From the NCBI RefSeq assembly GCF_019599295.1, contig NZ_JAIEWN010000055.1, forward strand, positions 1 through 35,362: 35,362 bases of DNA. Reading direction: 5' to 3'. Positions within the stretch are counted from its first letter, which is position 1, and each line of letters opens with the position of its first letter. This document shows, one piece after another, positions 1 to 7,845 of this stretch. The notes beneath the pieces were generated by a model, which was not told the DNA's origin, did no database searches, and saw nothing but the letters and a program-made list of their open reading frames with translations. The DNA comes from Oscillochloris sp. ZM17-4. Lineage in GTDB: Bacteria > Chloroflexota > Chloroflexia > Chloroflexales > Chloroflexaceae. Both the position numbers and the translations under genes were made by a program.

Positions 1-363
1 CGTGCCACGAACAATCACCACCGGCGTCATGCCCAGTGTCTTCAACGAGGCCAGCGCCGCGTCGATCTGCGCGAGGGCCGCCCAGTTATAGGGGGCGCCG
101 CGCGCTGGCTCAACCTTACTCCATTCCACACCATTCACCCGCATCCAGTATGCCCCAAGGTTGCGCGCCTGCGTAAGCACCCGAGTGTCCCCGAAGCCAT
201 ACAGCGTCGCCTCAGTCCCAAAGATCGACGGAGGGCGCGGGAGCCCGATCAGCGGCAGGTATACCCGGCTCGTCGGTGCCTGCGCAGCCACGGGCAGCTG
301 CGATACGCCCAGACAAGCAAGAAGTAAAAGGAGCAGCGAGACAAACTGTTTGCGCCGGGACAT
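1..363 (-). CDS. Secreted glycosidase-like TIM-barrel protein (C-terminus outside window)
   Basis: The frame is open from an ATG at 361-363 to the left edge, so 121 N-terminal residues are visible. A GGGAGG ribosome binding site lies 8 nt upstream. The N-terminus is a classical signal peptide (MSRRK, a run of leucines, then ...PVAAQA near residue 30), followed by the motif SRVYLPLIG. The mature part contains TLYGFGDTR, AYWMRVNGVEWSKVEP, YNWAALAQID and TPVVIVRG. This is the first two strand-helix units of a (beta/alpha)8 glycoside hydrolase of the cellulase/GH42 type, in which the strand ending WMR and the phrase 'W..VEP....Y.W' are typical. Which family it belongs to cannot be told, because the catalytic acids lie outside the window. 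It is followed on the same strand, upstream, by a GH78 rhamnosidase, so both may serve extracellular glycan use. Function is inferred from the fold only. Confidence 0.7.
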   Translation of the reverse strand, partial: MSRRKQFVSLLLLLLACLGVSQLPVAAQAPTSRVYLPLIGLPRPPSIFGTEATLYGFGDTRVLTQARNLGAYWMRVNGVEWSKVEPARGAPYNWAALAQIDAALASLKTLGMTPVVIVRGT

Positions 364-539
364 AGAAAGAACCTCCCATACTAGCAGCGGACGAACATCA
401 CAATGGGCAGAGGCATGCTGCATCAGAACACGGAGGACTAAGCCGACAAAGGGGTCGCGGCGAACCCTGTGCGATCCCAAGACAGATGAAGGCAGCGACA
501 TTGCGCTGCCTCCATCGAAGTCACAGATCATGAGTAGTC

Positions 540-3443
540 TCAGCAGCTGCGCCGGGTCTCAAGATAATGCACGCCAGAGCCAAGCGCGAGCGTAAACATG
601 CCGCCCTTGAATGTGATACTGGAGCCCCCCATCGGCTGCCCGCCATCCCATATCCGCACGTCGTCGAGCCAGACCGAGCTATCAGCGCCGGAGCCAGGTA
701 CGGCGACGGTCCCGCTCATCCCAGCAGGGCCGCTCACCGTCAGCTGGATCTGACCACACGCGCCCGCCGACCAGTCTACCACAAGATCACCGTCGTTCTG
801 AGCCAGGGGCAGCCGCCCAGACACCCCGGCGCGCGTGGTGACTGGCACCTGCACCTCCCATTGGGAAGGGCTGATCTGACGAGAGCCGAGCAGATAGGTG
901 CTCAGAAACCACGTCGGCGAGCTACCCCAGGCGTGCGACAGGCTCGACATATAGTACCCGTCAGCAATGTAGCTCTCCCACCATGATGTCGCGCCACGAT
1001 CGAGCATCGAGCCAAAGAAACGATCGATCACCGAGAGCGCATCATCGATCCGGCCAACCCGGCCAAGGCCCTTGAGCACCATATATGTGCCAAGGATCTG
1101 TGCGCCCGGCTTCTCGGGGGTACCGAGCATCGTGAGCAGCGAGTCGGCGAGCCGCTGCGCCTCGCTATCGGCAACAAGCCCAAAGGCGAGCGCTGCCGCC
1201 TGGGCCTGCGGGGTAGGGTCGGTGCGCTGCCCGTTGAAAACACCCCCGATATAGCGCCCCTGCGCAGGGACGTAGAGCACCTGATTAGCCTTTACGCGCA
1301 GCGTCGCCGCGCGCTGACGCCACGCTGCGGCCTGGTCCGACATCCCAAGCTGTTCAGCAATCGCCGCGCTATCAAGCAGCGTGCCGTAGTAAAAAGCGTT
1401 GGCCGCCGTCGTCTGACCACGCCGATCCCAGTAGCTGTTCGAGTCGATATAGACCGTGGCGGAAACCGCCAGGCTCATATCGATGAGCCCGCTCTCGGGG
1501 CTCTCCAGGCTAGCGAGGTAGCGCATAAACGTCTGGATCTTCGGGTAGATCGACTCAACAAACGACCAGTCGCCCGTGCGCTGGCCATAGTCGTAGGCGC
1601 TCTGCACCCAGTACATCCCATAATCGACGAAGTGGAGGCCCCCACCGCTTGGTGCCAGCGCCATCGGCTGGGTGTCTGTCACCGTATCGGCCATCTGCAT
1701 GAGCCCGCGGCGCAGCAGGGTGGCGTCGCCGAAGGCGACCTTATTTGCAAGGTCGGCGATATGCGCATCACCCCACCACTGCCCGCGCTCGCGCCACGGG
1801 TCGGCATAGGCGTCAGTCATATTCGAGCGCAGCGTATCGACGCCCACCTGCCAGATCCGATCCAGGCGCGCATCTCCACTGCTGAAGCTCCCGCGCTGCA
1901 CAAGCGGGTAGCGCTCCTCCAGGATCCGCAGGTTCAGTAGCGTTGTTGGTGTCGACGCCCAGACGGCGATCAGCACATACCGCCCGGCGCGCGCATCAAT
2001 GGTCGTCAGGGTATGTGAGTCTGAGGCAAGCACCCACGAGTCACTCTGGTTCCACTCGGGGTGGAGCGAGCCAGGGTAGGGCAGCGGGCGCACGCCTTGC
2101 CAGAGCCGCTCGTCCCAGCCGATGTCGATCAAGGTGCCCGCTGGGCCAGCGACATCGGCCACCAGGCGGCCATGCACGGTGCGCCCCAGGTCGAGGATGG
2201 CGTAGGACGGCCCAGGGCCAAAGCTCATATTGAGACCAGACGTGCCGAAGCGAGTCACGGCCGCAGGGTCGGCGACAAGATCCGGCAGCAGCAGGCGCCG
2301 CCCGGCGTGAGCGCCGACGCCGAGGGCAGGCGGGGGGGAGCTTATCGGGCCGCTGATGCTGAAGGCCCAGGATTCGCCAGGGGGAAGGCCGGCGACCGCG
2401 AGCCGATGATTCCCGGCGCTCAGCGAAACGCTCACCTGGTAGCGGTCGGGGTGCATCGAGGGCTGCTGCCACCAGCCAAGCAGCTGCGCGTCAAGTGTTG
2501 CGACACTCGCGAGCGCCGGCTGGCCGGGGGGGGAGAGCGCCTGGAGCGTCACGCTGGCATCATGCTCAAGGGTAAACGTATATGATGCCGCACCATCAGG
2601 CCCCGGGATCAGCTCGCCCACCCATGCGTTAGGGGAGAGCTGGCCGACAGCGATGATCTTCGGGGTGATCGGCACATTCGCCAGCGGCATAATCGAGCGG
2701 GGCTGATAGATCGCCGTGGCGGCCGTAGGCTCGCGGACCACCGCCCTCGGCCAGGCTGAGGAGTCGAAGCTGGGCTGATTCCATCCTGCCGGGAGCGCGC
2801 GCAGATCAAGCAGCTCAGTGGGGCCAAAGATGCCCCAGGTGTGGACCGGCGCCGGGTGAGTGTTCCACGCCGTGCTGCTCACAGCCGCGCACATGGTCGA
2901 TGTGAGGATGATCGAGCGACGGCTCCCCTCAGCATCCGAGCCAACGATCCGGCCCTGTACCTGTGGTGCGATCGACTCAGAGCGGCGTAAGTTTGGCGCC
3001 CATTGAGCAAGCACCGCCAGCGTATAATCCCCGGCTGCCAGATCACTCAGCGCGATCACATCGTACTCGCGGCGCACCTGCGAGAAGCGGGCCGGGCCGC
3101 GGCCGATAAATGAGCCCTCCAGCCAGGCCTCGTAGCGCGTGTCGGCAAATATCTGTAGCTCGGCGTCGGCCAGCGGCCCATCCAGCCGGACGGCGCAGCG
3201 AAGCAGCACCACCTCGTGCGGCGGCGGCGAGGCCGATCTATTCGCCCAGAGCGCGGGGGTTTGCCCGAACGTGTCCGCTAGGTGAACAAGCGGTAAAAAC
3301 ACCTGGTTCTGCTGATTTACGCGCTGCGAGGTGGTGGCGCTTGAGGCAATCGCCAGATCGGTCAATCGGGGGATTAATATCGCAACCAGGAGCGTCACGA
3401 TACGAGCTATATGTATCGTAGTGTCTCTACGAGAATGGTGCAT
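540..3443 (-). CDS. Secreted GH78 alpha-L-rhamnosidase
   Basis: A 967-residue protein with an N-terminal hydrophobic segment (residues about 12-33, export signal or anchor), followed by NQVFLPLVHL. Residues about 60-500 are beta-rich (jelly-roll and N-terminal beta domains, with the GH78 lectin-like stretch before the barrel). Residues about 500-880 are the (alpha/alpha)6 barrel. The general-acid motif is DPWRERGQWWGDA (Glu near 555), equivalent to the D..RDER.GW.GD motif of GH78. The general base is in GATSWWESY (Glu near 821), followed by SLSHAWGSSPTWFLS, the usual 'SHAW...P.Y.LS' signature. A C-terminal beta domain closes the protein. It would release terminal alpha-L-rhamnose from glycosides or polysaccharides outside the cytoplasm. 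No good Shine-Dalgarno precedes the ATG; a TATAAT-like -10 is present on the minus strand at 3479-3484. Substrate is not predictable. Confidence 0.88.
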   Translation of the reverse strand: MHHSRRDTTIHIARIVTLLVAILIPRLTDLAIASSATTSQRVNQQNQVFLPLVHLADTFGQTPALWANRSASPPPHEVVLLRCAVRLDGPLADAELQIFADTRYEAWLEGSFIGRGPARFSQVRREYDVIALSDLAAGDYTLAVLAQWAPNLRRSESIAPQVQGRIVGSDAEGSRRSIILTSTMCAAVSSTAWNTHPAPVHTWGIFGPTELLDLRALPAGWNQPSFDSSAWPRAVVREPTAATAIYQPRSIMPLANVPITPKIIAVGQLSPNAWVGELIPGPDGAASYTFTLEHDASVTLQALSPPGQPALASVATLDAQLLGWWQQPSMHPDRYQVSVSLSAGNHRLAVAGLPPGESWAFSISGPISSPPPALGVGAHAGRRLLLPDLVADPAAVTRFGTSGLNMSFGPGPSYAILDLGRTVHGRLVADVAGPAGTLIDIGWDERLWQGVRPLPYPGSLHPEWNQSDSWVLASDSHTLTTIDARAGRYVLIAVWASTPTTLLNLRILEERYPLVQRGSFSSGDARLDRIWQVGVDTLRSNMTDAYADPWRERGQWWGDAHIADLANKVAFGDATLLRRGLMQMADTVTDTQPMALAPSGGGLHFVDYGMYWVQSAYDYGQRTGDWSFVESIYPKIQTFMRYLASLESPESGLIDMSLAVSATVYIDSNSYWDRRGQTTAANAFYYGTLLDSAAIAEQLGMSDQAAAWRQRAATLRVKANQVLYVPAQGRYIGGVFNGQRTDPTPQAQAAALAFGLVADSEAQRLADSLLTMLGTPEKPGAQILGTYMVLKGLGRVGRIDDALSVIDRFFGSMLDRGATSWWESYIADGYYMSSLSHAWGSSPTWFLSTYLLGSRQISPSQWEVQVPVTTRAGVSGRLPLAQNDGDLVVDWSAGACGQIQLTVSGPAGMSGTVAVPGSGADSSVWLDDVRIWDGGQPMGGSSITFKGGMFTLALGSGVHYLETRRSC

Positions 3444-3577
3444 GAGGGTTTTGCAGATGTGGTATCAGTAACTTGAAAATTATAGCACATCTCTCCTCTG
3501 GCGGGGGGCACAGCGCAACTCTTTGGCCCGCCAGCACGTCCTATGGGCACTGAGAACAAGGGGCAAAGGAGACCGCA

Positions 3578-4072
3578 ATGCAGACACCACTACGACTGAT
3601 GCGCAGCCGAGATGACAAGATGATCGCCGGCGTGGCCAGCGGAATCGGCAGATATCTGAGCATCGACCCGGTGCTCGTGCGGATCGCATTTGTGCTGCTG
3701 GCCCTGAGCGGGGCGAGCCTGCTGATCTACCCGCTGCTCTGGATCATTATGCCAGAGGAGCCGGCCGGCGTGCCGCACGCCTCCCCGCCGGGAGGGCAGG
3801 TCTTCGTGGCCGAGGGCACGCCCACACAGCGCATCCGGATCGACCCGAGCACCGGCGCGCCCCAGCAGCCCGATCAGGAGATCCCCATCCAGAACCTCGG
3901 CGCGGGCCAGCCGGCGGGTGCCGACCCGACGAGCCGCCAGCGCATGCTCGGCGTGGTTCTGCTCGGCGTCGGCGCGTTCATAGCCGTCAAGCTGCTCATC
4001 CCCGGCATTGGCTCGCTGCTCGTGCCGGCCCTGCTGATCGCCGGCGGAGTCTGGCTACTGCGGCGGGGATAA
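3578..4072 (+). CDS. PspC-domain membrane protein
   Basis: A 164-residue protein. Residues 5-62 form a PspC domain: the start R.LMRSRDDKMIAGVASGIG, then YLSIDPVLVRIAFVLLAL and a first membrane helix ending LLWIIMPEEP, the usual family ending. A proline-rich, polar linker (about 63-120) leads to two further hydrophobic segments (about 123-161) ending LLRRG. PspC proteins are membrane partners in envelope-stress responses; whether this one acts with a PspA is unknown, as no pspA is nearby. The start is well supported by AAAGGAGA seven bases before the ATG. It is monocistronic and converges with a Crp-type regulator on a shared terminator. Confidence 0.85.
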   Translation: MQTPLRLMRSRDDKMIAGVASGIGRYLSIDPVLVRIAFVLLALSGASLLIYPLLWIIMPEEPAGVPHASPPGGQVFVAEGTPTQRIRIDPSTGAPQQPDQEIPIQNLGAGQPAGADPTSRQRMLGVVLLGVGAFIAVKLLIPGIGSLLVPALLIAGGVWLLRRG

Positions 4073-4118
4073 AAGAGGGGGGCCGGAAGAGTTGAGATCT
4101 TCCGGCCCCCCTCTTTTA
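4070..4118. terminator. Perfect bidirectional intrinsic terminator
   Basis: A 21-bp perfect stem (4070-4090 with 4098-4118) with a 7-nt loop. The stem has a GC core and ends in TTTT on one strand and, because its other end is AAAA, in a U tract on the other. It serves both the PspC gene (+), whose TAA stop begins the stem, and the Crp-family gene (-), which ends at 4127. Confidence 0.92.
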
Positions 4119-4126
4119 ATACTGAG

Positions 4127-4792
4127 CTAGCTCTGCGAGAGCTCGCGAAGTCGCGAGGGGTTGAGCAGCGTGATGCCCGAGCGGTCCACATCAAGCAGGC
4201 GCGCGTCGCGGAACTGGTTGATCACCTTCGTCACCGTCTCGCGGTAGGCGTTGATCATCTCGGCAAGCTGCTGGTGGGTGCGCCGGGGAACGCGCTGCTG
4301 CGGGCGCGGGCCCTCGCTGACCTGCGTCTCCGACATCTCCAGGAGCACTGAGGCGAGCCGGGCCGGCACCGACTTAAAGGCCACCTCATCGATCCGCCGG
4401 CTCACCGTCAGCCGGTGCTGGCCGATCATCTCGATCAGGGCCATGCCCATCGAGGGGTTGCGCTGGATGAGATCAAACAGAGGCGCCCGAGGCACAGCGA
4501 TCACGCGCACTGGGCTCAGCGCCTCGGCGTAGGTGTCGTAGGATGCCGCGCCCTCAAGCACGCTATGGCCAAAGATCTGCCCCGGCTCCATCACCCGCAG
4601 CGTAAGCACGCGCCCCCCAGACGAGAGCATCTGTAGGCTGACCTGGCCGGAGATGAGCATGTAGAGGGCGTAGGCGGGCTGTGTGGGCGTGTGGATATAG
4701 CTGTGCCGGCGAAAGCTCTGCGCCGTGCCAAGCGACTCTAGCGCGGCCCACAGCACACGCTGCGGCTCCCCGTCACTCGTCTCAGGTGCCAT
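4127..4792 (-). CDS. Crp/Fnr-family transcriptional regulator
   Basis: A 221-residue protein. The N-terminal cyclic-nucleotide-binding beta-roll spans about residues 15-125 (hydrophobic strands YALYMLISGQVSL, GRVLTLRVMEPGQIFGHSV). A long dimerisation helix follows, then a winged HTH at about 165-205 (RRTHQQLAEMINAYRETVTKVINQFR, then RSGITLLNPSRL). There is no N-terminal cysteine cluster, so it is not an iron-sulfur FNR. The effector-binding arginine-serine signature of classical CRP is not obvious either, so the ligand is unknown. ATG at 4790-4792 is preferred over the in-frame GTG at 4808-4810, because AAAGGGG lies 6 nt before the ATG and the GTG start would include that site. It is divergent from the solute-binding protein gene at 4932, which may be a target. 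Confidence 0.88.
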   Translation of the reverse strand: MAPETSDGEPQRVLWAALESLGTAQSFRRHSYIHTPTQPAYALYMLISGQVSLQMLSSGGRVLTLRVMEPGQIFGHSVLEGAASYDTYAEALSPVRVIAVPRAPLFDLIQRNPSMGMALIEMIGQHRLTVSRRIDEVAFKSVPARLASVLLEMSETQVSEGPRPQQRVPRRTHQQLAEMINAYRETVTKVINQFRDARLLDVDRSGITLLNPSRLRELSQS

Positions 4793-4919
4793 GTGACGCC
4801 CCTTTCTCACCCTTTTCGGACACCGGCCACGATAATTGTTCTATTGTAGCATATACGTGATAATGACGGGTGAACATTTCCTGAGAATGCTATGCTCCGA
4901 CCCCGCCGCCAAGATGGAC

Positions 4920-4925
4920 TATAAT
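4920..4925 (+). promoter_or_regulatory. TATAAT -10 box directly before the solute-binding protein start
   Basis: A perfect TATAAT hexamer ends 6 nt before the ATG at 4932. Normal -10-to-start spacing would put transcription initiation at or next to the A of the ATG, giving a leaderless mRNA. No Shine-Dalgarno is present and no good -35 is visible near 4897-4902. Confidence 0.45.
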
Positions 4926-4931
4926 GCTTCT

Positions 4932-6674
4932 ATGAGCCTTTTGCCTACCCGCACGATCTTCTGGTTCAGCGTGGGCATCACCCTGCTGATCGGCGCCATC
5001 CTCGCCGGGTGCTCCTTCGCCGCCGGCCCCGCCCCTGCCGCCGTCAGGACGCCCGCGCCCCCCGCCGCAACCGCCGCGCCGAGCCCCGCGCCCGCGCCGC
5101 CGACATCCACGCCGCTCCCGCGCGGAGGGAACCTCTCCATCCGCCTCGCCGAGGATCTGCCCGACCTGCGGCCCTGGCAGCCTCGGTCCCGCGGCGAGGA
5201 GCAGGTGACCGCCATGCTCTACAGCGGCCTGATGCGCCTCGACGAGCGGCTCCGCCCCGTGCCCGACCTGGCCGAGTACTGGGACACCACCCCCGACGGG
5301 CGCACGATCACCTTCACGCTGCGCAGCGGCCTCACCTGGCACGACGGCGCACCACTCGACTCGGGCGATGTCCTCTTCACCCTGGAGCAGCTGCGCACGC
5401 TCCCCGTCACTAGCACCGCGCTCCTGGCCGACCTGCGCACGATCGAGGCGGTCACCACGCCCACCAGCGGCACCATCGTGCTCCAGCTGAACGGGCGCTA
5501 CGCCCCGCTCCTGTCGGCGCTCGCCGTGCCTGTCCTGCCACGCCACATCCTTGCGGGCCGCGACATCGGCGCCCTAAACTTCTGGGATCTGCCCGTCGGC
5601 AGCGGGCCGTTCAAGCTTGAGGAGCGCCGGCCCGGCCAGGCGATCATCCTCTCGCGCTTCGACGGGTTCGCCCGGGGCGCGCCCCTGCTCGACCGGGTGG
5701 CTTTCGTGGTCGCCCCCGACCCCGGCGTGGCACTCAAGGCGCTCGGCGACGGCGAGCTGCAGCTCGCCGAGCTGCCCTGGGGCCTGCAGAGCGACGCCGC
5801 AGCCGCCCCCGGCCTCCAGCTCGGCGCCTACCCCGAGAACGGCTACTACTTCCTCGGCTTCAACCTGCGCGAGGGCCACCCCTTCGCCGACCTCGCCCTG
5901 CGCCAGGCCCTCGCCAAGGCCGTCGATGTGCCCCGCCTCGTCGAGGCCGCCACCAAGGGACAGGGCATCCCGATCAGCTCCAGCGCCCTCCCTGGCTCCT
6001 GGGCCGACCTCACCCCGCCCCCGGCCGACTCGGCCGACCTCGACGGCGCACGGGACATCCTCGACGCCGCCGGCTGGACGCTTCCGCCCGGCGCGACCAT
6101 CCGCCAGCGCGACGGAATCACCCTCACCGCCAGCCTCTTCGTCCGCGGCGACGATGAGCGCCGCGTCGCCGCCGCCCGCCGCATCGCCGACGCCGCCGCC
6201 AGCGTCGGCTTCCAGATCGATGTCGAGCCAGCCGACTTCGCCACGGTCATCCTCGCCAAGTACGCCACGCCCTACAGCTTCGACCTGCTCCTCGGCAGCT
6301 GGAGCAACGGCATGGCCGACCCGGCCTTCGCCGACTCGTCCTACTATGACCCCGACGACTTCGCGCTCTTCCACTCAAGCCAGCTCAACCAGGGCGAGGC
6401 CGACACCCGGGCCACCCGCAACGTCGTCGGCTTCGCCGACTCGGCCTACGATAACCAGGCCCAGGCCGCCCGTCAGCTCTACAACCAGGACGAGCGCGCC
6501 GCCGCGATCAGCCAGACCCAGGCCCGCGTCGCCGAGCAGCTGCCCTACATCTTCCTCTGGGACGACCGCCTGCCCGTCGCCCTCAGCGCCACCGTCACCA
6601 CCCTCGACGGCCCGGTCAGCCTCAGCTCGCCGCGCTACCTCTGGAACATCGAGCGCTGGCACCTCTTGAAATGA
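4932..6674 (+). CDS. ABC transporter family-5 solute-binding lipoprotein
   Basis: From the ATG at 4932 the protein has 580 residues. A lipoprotein signal (TIFWFSVGITLLIGAILAGC, lipobox Cys27) is followed by an Ala/Pro-rich linker (about 30-67). The body is a family-5 (SBP_bac_5, oligopeptide/nickel type) domain: GGNLSIRLAEDLPDL, YSGLMRLDERLRPVPDLAEYW, ITFTLRSGLTWHDGAPLDSGDVLFTLEQL, GSGPFKLEERRPG and NGYYFLGFNLREGHPFADLALRQALAKAVD are all characteristic. It binds a peptide-like ligand outside the membrane for an ABC importer, but no permease or ATPase genes adjoin it, so its partners lie elsewhere. A longer reading from 4836 is unlikely, because it would bury the signal peptide behind 32 residues. 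The stop codon is the first part of a 7-mer palindrome. Confidence 0.88.
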   Translation: MSLLPTRTIFWFSVGITLLIGAILAGCSFAAGPAPAAVRTPAPPAATAAPSPAPAPPTSTPLPRGGNLSIRLAEDLPDLRPWQPRSRGEEQVTAMLYSGLMRLDERLRPVPDLAEYWDTTPDGRTITFTLRSGLTWHDGAPLDSGDVLFTLEQLRTLPVTSTALLADLRTIEAVTTPTSGTIVLQLNGRYAPLLSALAVPVLPRHILAGRDIGALNFWDLPVGSGPFKLEERRPGQAIILSRFDGFARGAPLLDRVAFVVAPDPGVALKALGDGELQLAELPWGLQSDAAAAPGLQLGAYPENGYYFLGFNLREGHPFADLALRQALAKAVDVPRLVEAATKGQGIPISSSALPGSWADLTPPPADSADLDGARDILDAAGWTLPPGATIRQRDGITLTASLFVRGDDERRVAAARRIADAAASVGFQIDVEPADFATVILAKYATPYSFDLLLGSWSNGMADPAFADSSYYDPDDFALFHSSQLNQGEADTRATRNVVGFADSAYDNQAQAARQLYNQDERAAAISQTQARVAEQLPYIFLWDDRLPVALSATVTTLDGPVSLSSPRYLWNIERWHLLK

Positions 6675-6734
6675 TTAATGTTGAATGTTAAATGTTGAAT
6701 GGGCCATTCAACATTCAACATTCAACATTAATCA
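6672..6734. repeat. 7-nt-unit palindrome (AATGTTG class)
   Basis: Left arm 6672-6702 and right arm 6704-6734 are 31 nt each with one mismatch. The arms consist of tandem AATGTTG-like heptamers and, on the other side, CATTCAA. The stem begins with the TGA of the upstream gene and ends 12 nt before the next ATG. A hairpin could limit read-through, but there is no U tract. Confidence 0.85.
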
Positions 6735-6746
6735 TTCAACATTCCT

Positions 6747-7781
6747 ATGAACCCCTTCACCGAGCGATCCCGCATCACCGAGCCGGCCCGCTTCACCGGG
6801 CGCTGGCGCGAGGTGTCTATGGTCTTCGAGCGCATCGAGCGGCGCCGGCCAGCTATGGTGGCCGGGGCGCCCGGGGTCGGCAAGTCATCCCTGATCACCC
6901 ACGTGGCCCAGTCGGCCGGCGCGGTGATGGAGCTGCCCGGCATGCGCTCGCTCTTCCTCGACCTCGCCGTCCTCCCCGACGCGGGCACCTGCGTCGGCCT
7001 GATCGTGCGCGCGCTCGGCGGCGTCGGCCAGACGATGGACGACCTGGAGCTGGCCATGGCCGAGGAGGGCCACACGGTGCTGGTCTGCCTCGACAATGCG
7101 CAGGCGGCGATCGCGGCGGGCTGGGGCGAGTCCCTGCTTGAGCGGCTGGCCCGCCTGGCCCGGCGCAGCGTGCCGGTCTACCCCGGCGGGATCGCCCCGC
7201 CCGGAGCCGGCGAGTTCGACCTGCTGCTCGTCGCGGCGGCGGGCCGCGAGCCGCCGCAGCTCAGCGAGCCCTTCGGCGCCGTCACCCTCGGCGCGATGCC
7301 CGCCACCGAGGTGCGGCTGCTCTGCGAGGCCTACCTGGACGGCACCGGGGTGGAGTTCAGCCCCGCAGAGATCCGCGAGCTGGGCCGGCTGAGCGCCGGC
7401 CACCCGGCCTACATCCAGCGCGCCGCCCACCACCTCTTCACCGCCCACACCCAGCCCGGCTACGGCTGGCGGGCCGCCTACCTGGCCGAAGCCCGCGAGC
7501 GCCCCGTGCCCGGCGCGCCCCTGCCGCCGGCGGTCTTCAGCGGCGAGGGCGAGGGCGAGCAGTTCGAGTCGATCTACGGCGAGGATGGCGAGATCGTGGA
7601 GGGGGCCGAGCGGCCGGAGCCGCCGCGCTGGCACATGGAGAGCCCGGCCGCTCTGGCGGCGGCCCTGGCCCCCCTGCTGATCGCCATCCTGGCCCTCCAG
7701 GTCAGCGGCAGCTGGCCGGCCGCCGCCGCCGCCCTCGTCGTCGGCTACGGGGCCGCCGCGCTCGCCACACGCCGACGCTAG
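6747..7781 (+). CDS. AAA ATPase with C-terminal membrane segment
   Basis: A 344-residue protein. A 'TG R..E...VFERI' lead-in precedes a P-loop GAPGVGKSS (residues 40-48). The Walker B strand is VLVCLDNAQ (about 111-119), with Asn where many families have Glu. The helical lid region contains GRLSAGHPAYIQRAAHHLF, typical of the AAA_16/STAND-like ATPase group. An acidic low-complexity stretch (GEGEGEQFE...GEDGEIVEGAE) leads to two hydrophobic segments (about 298-340) and a TRRR tail, so the ATPase is probably held at the membrane. No effector domain is present and the role is unknown. There is no clear Shine-Dalgarno; the start lies right after the palindrome. Its 3' end overlaps an open frame leading into the HlyD-like gene. 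Confidence 0.75.
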   Translation: MNPFTERSRITEPARFTGRWREVSMVFERIERRRPAMVAGAPGVGKSSLITHVAQSAGAVMELPGMRSLFLDLAVLPDAGTCVGLIVRALGGVGQTMDDLELAMAEEGHTVLVCLDNAQAAIAAGWGESLLERLARLARRSVPVYPGGIAPPGAGEFDLLLVAAAGREPPQLSEPFGAVTLGAMPATEVRLLCEAYLDGTGVEFSPAEIRELGRLSAGHPAYIQRAAHHLFTAHTQPGYGWRAAYLAEARERPVPGAPLPPAVFSGEGEGEQFESIYGEDGEIVEGAERPEPPRWHMESPAALAAALAPLLIAILALQVSGSWPAAAAALVVGYGAAALATRRR

Positions 7782-7845
7782 CGCCGGCGCGGCCAGCGCG
7801 CCCGCCATCGCCGCCGCGCCCGCCCAGATCACCGCCGACGCCACC

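Noticed and set aside
5617-6669. 350-codon Pro/Ser/Ala-rich frame inside the solute-binding protein gene
   Set aside because: Low-complexity shadow of the SBP frame, with no domain and no ribosome binding site.
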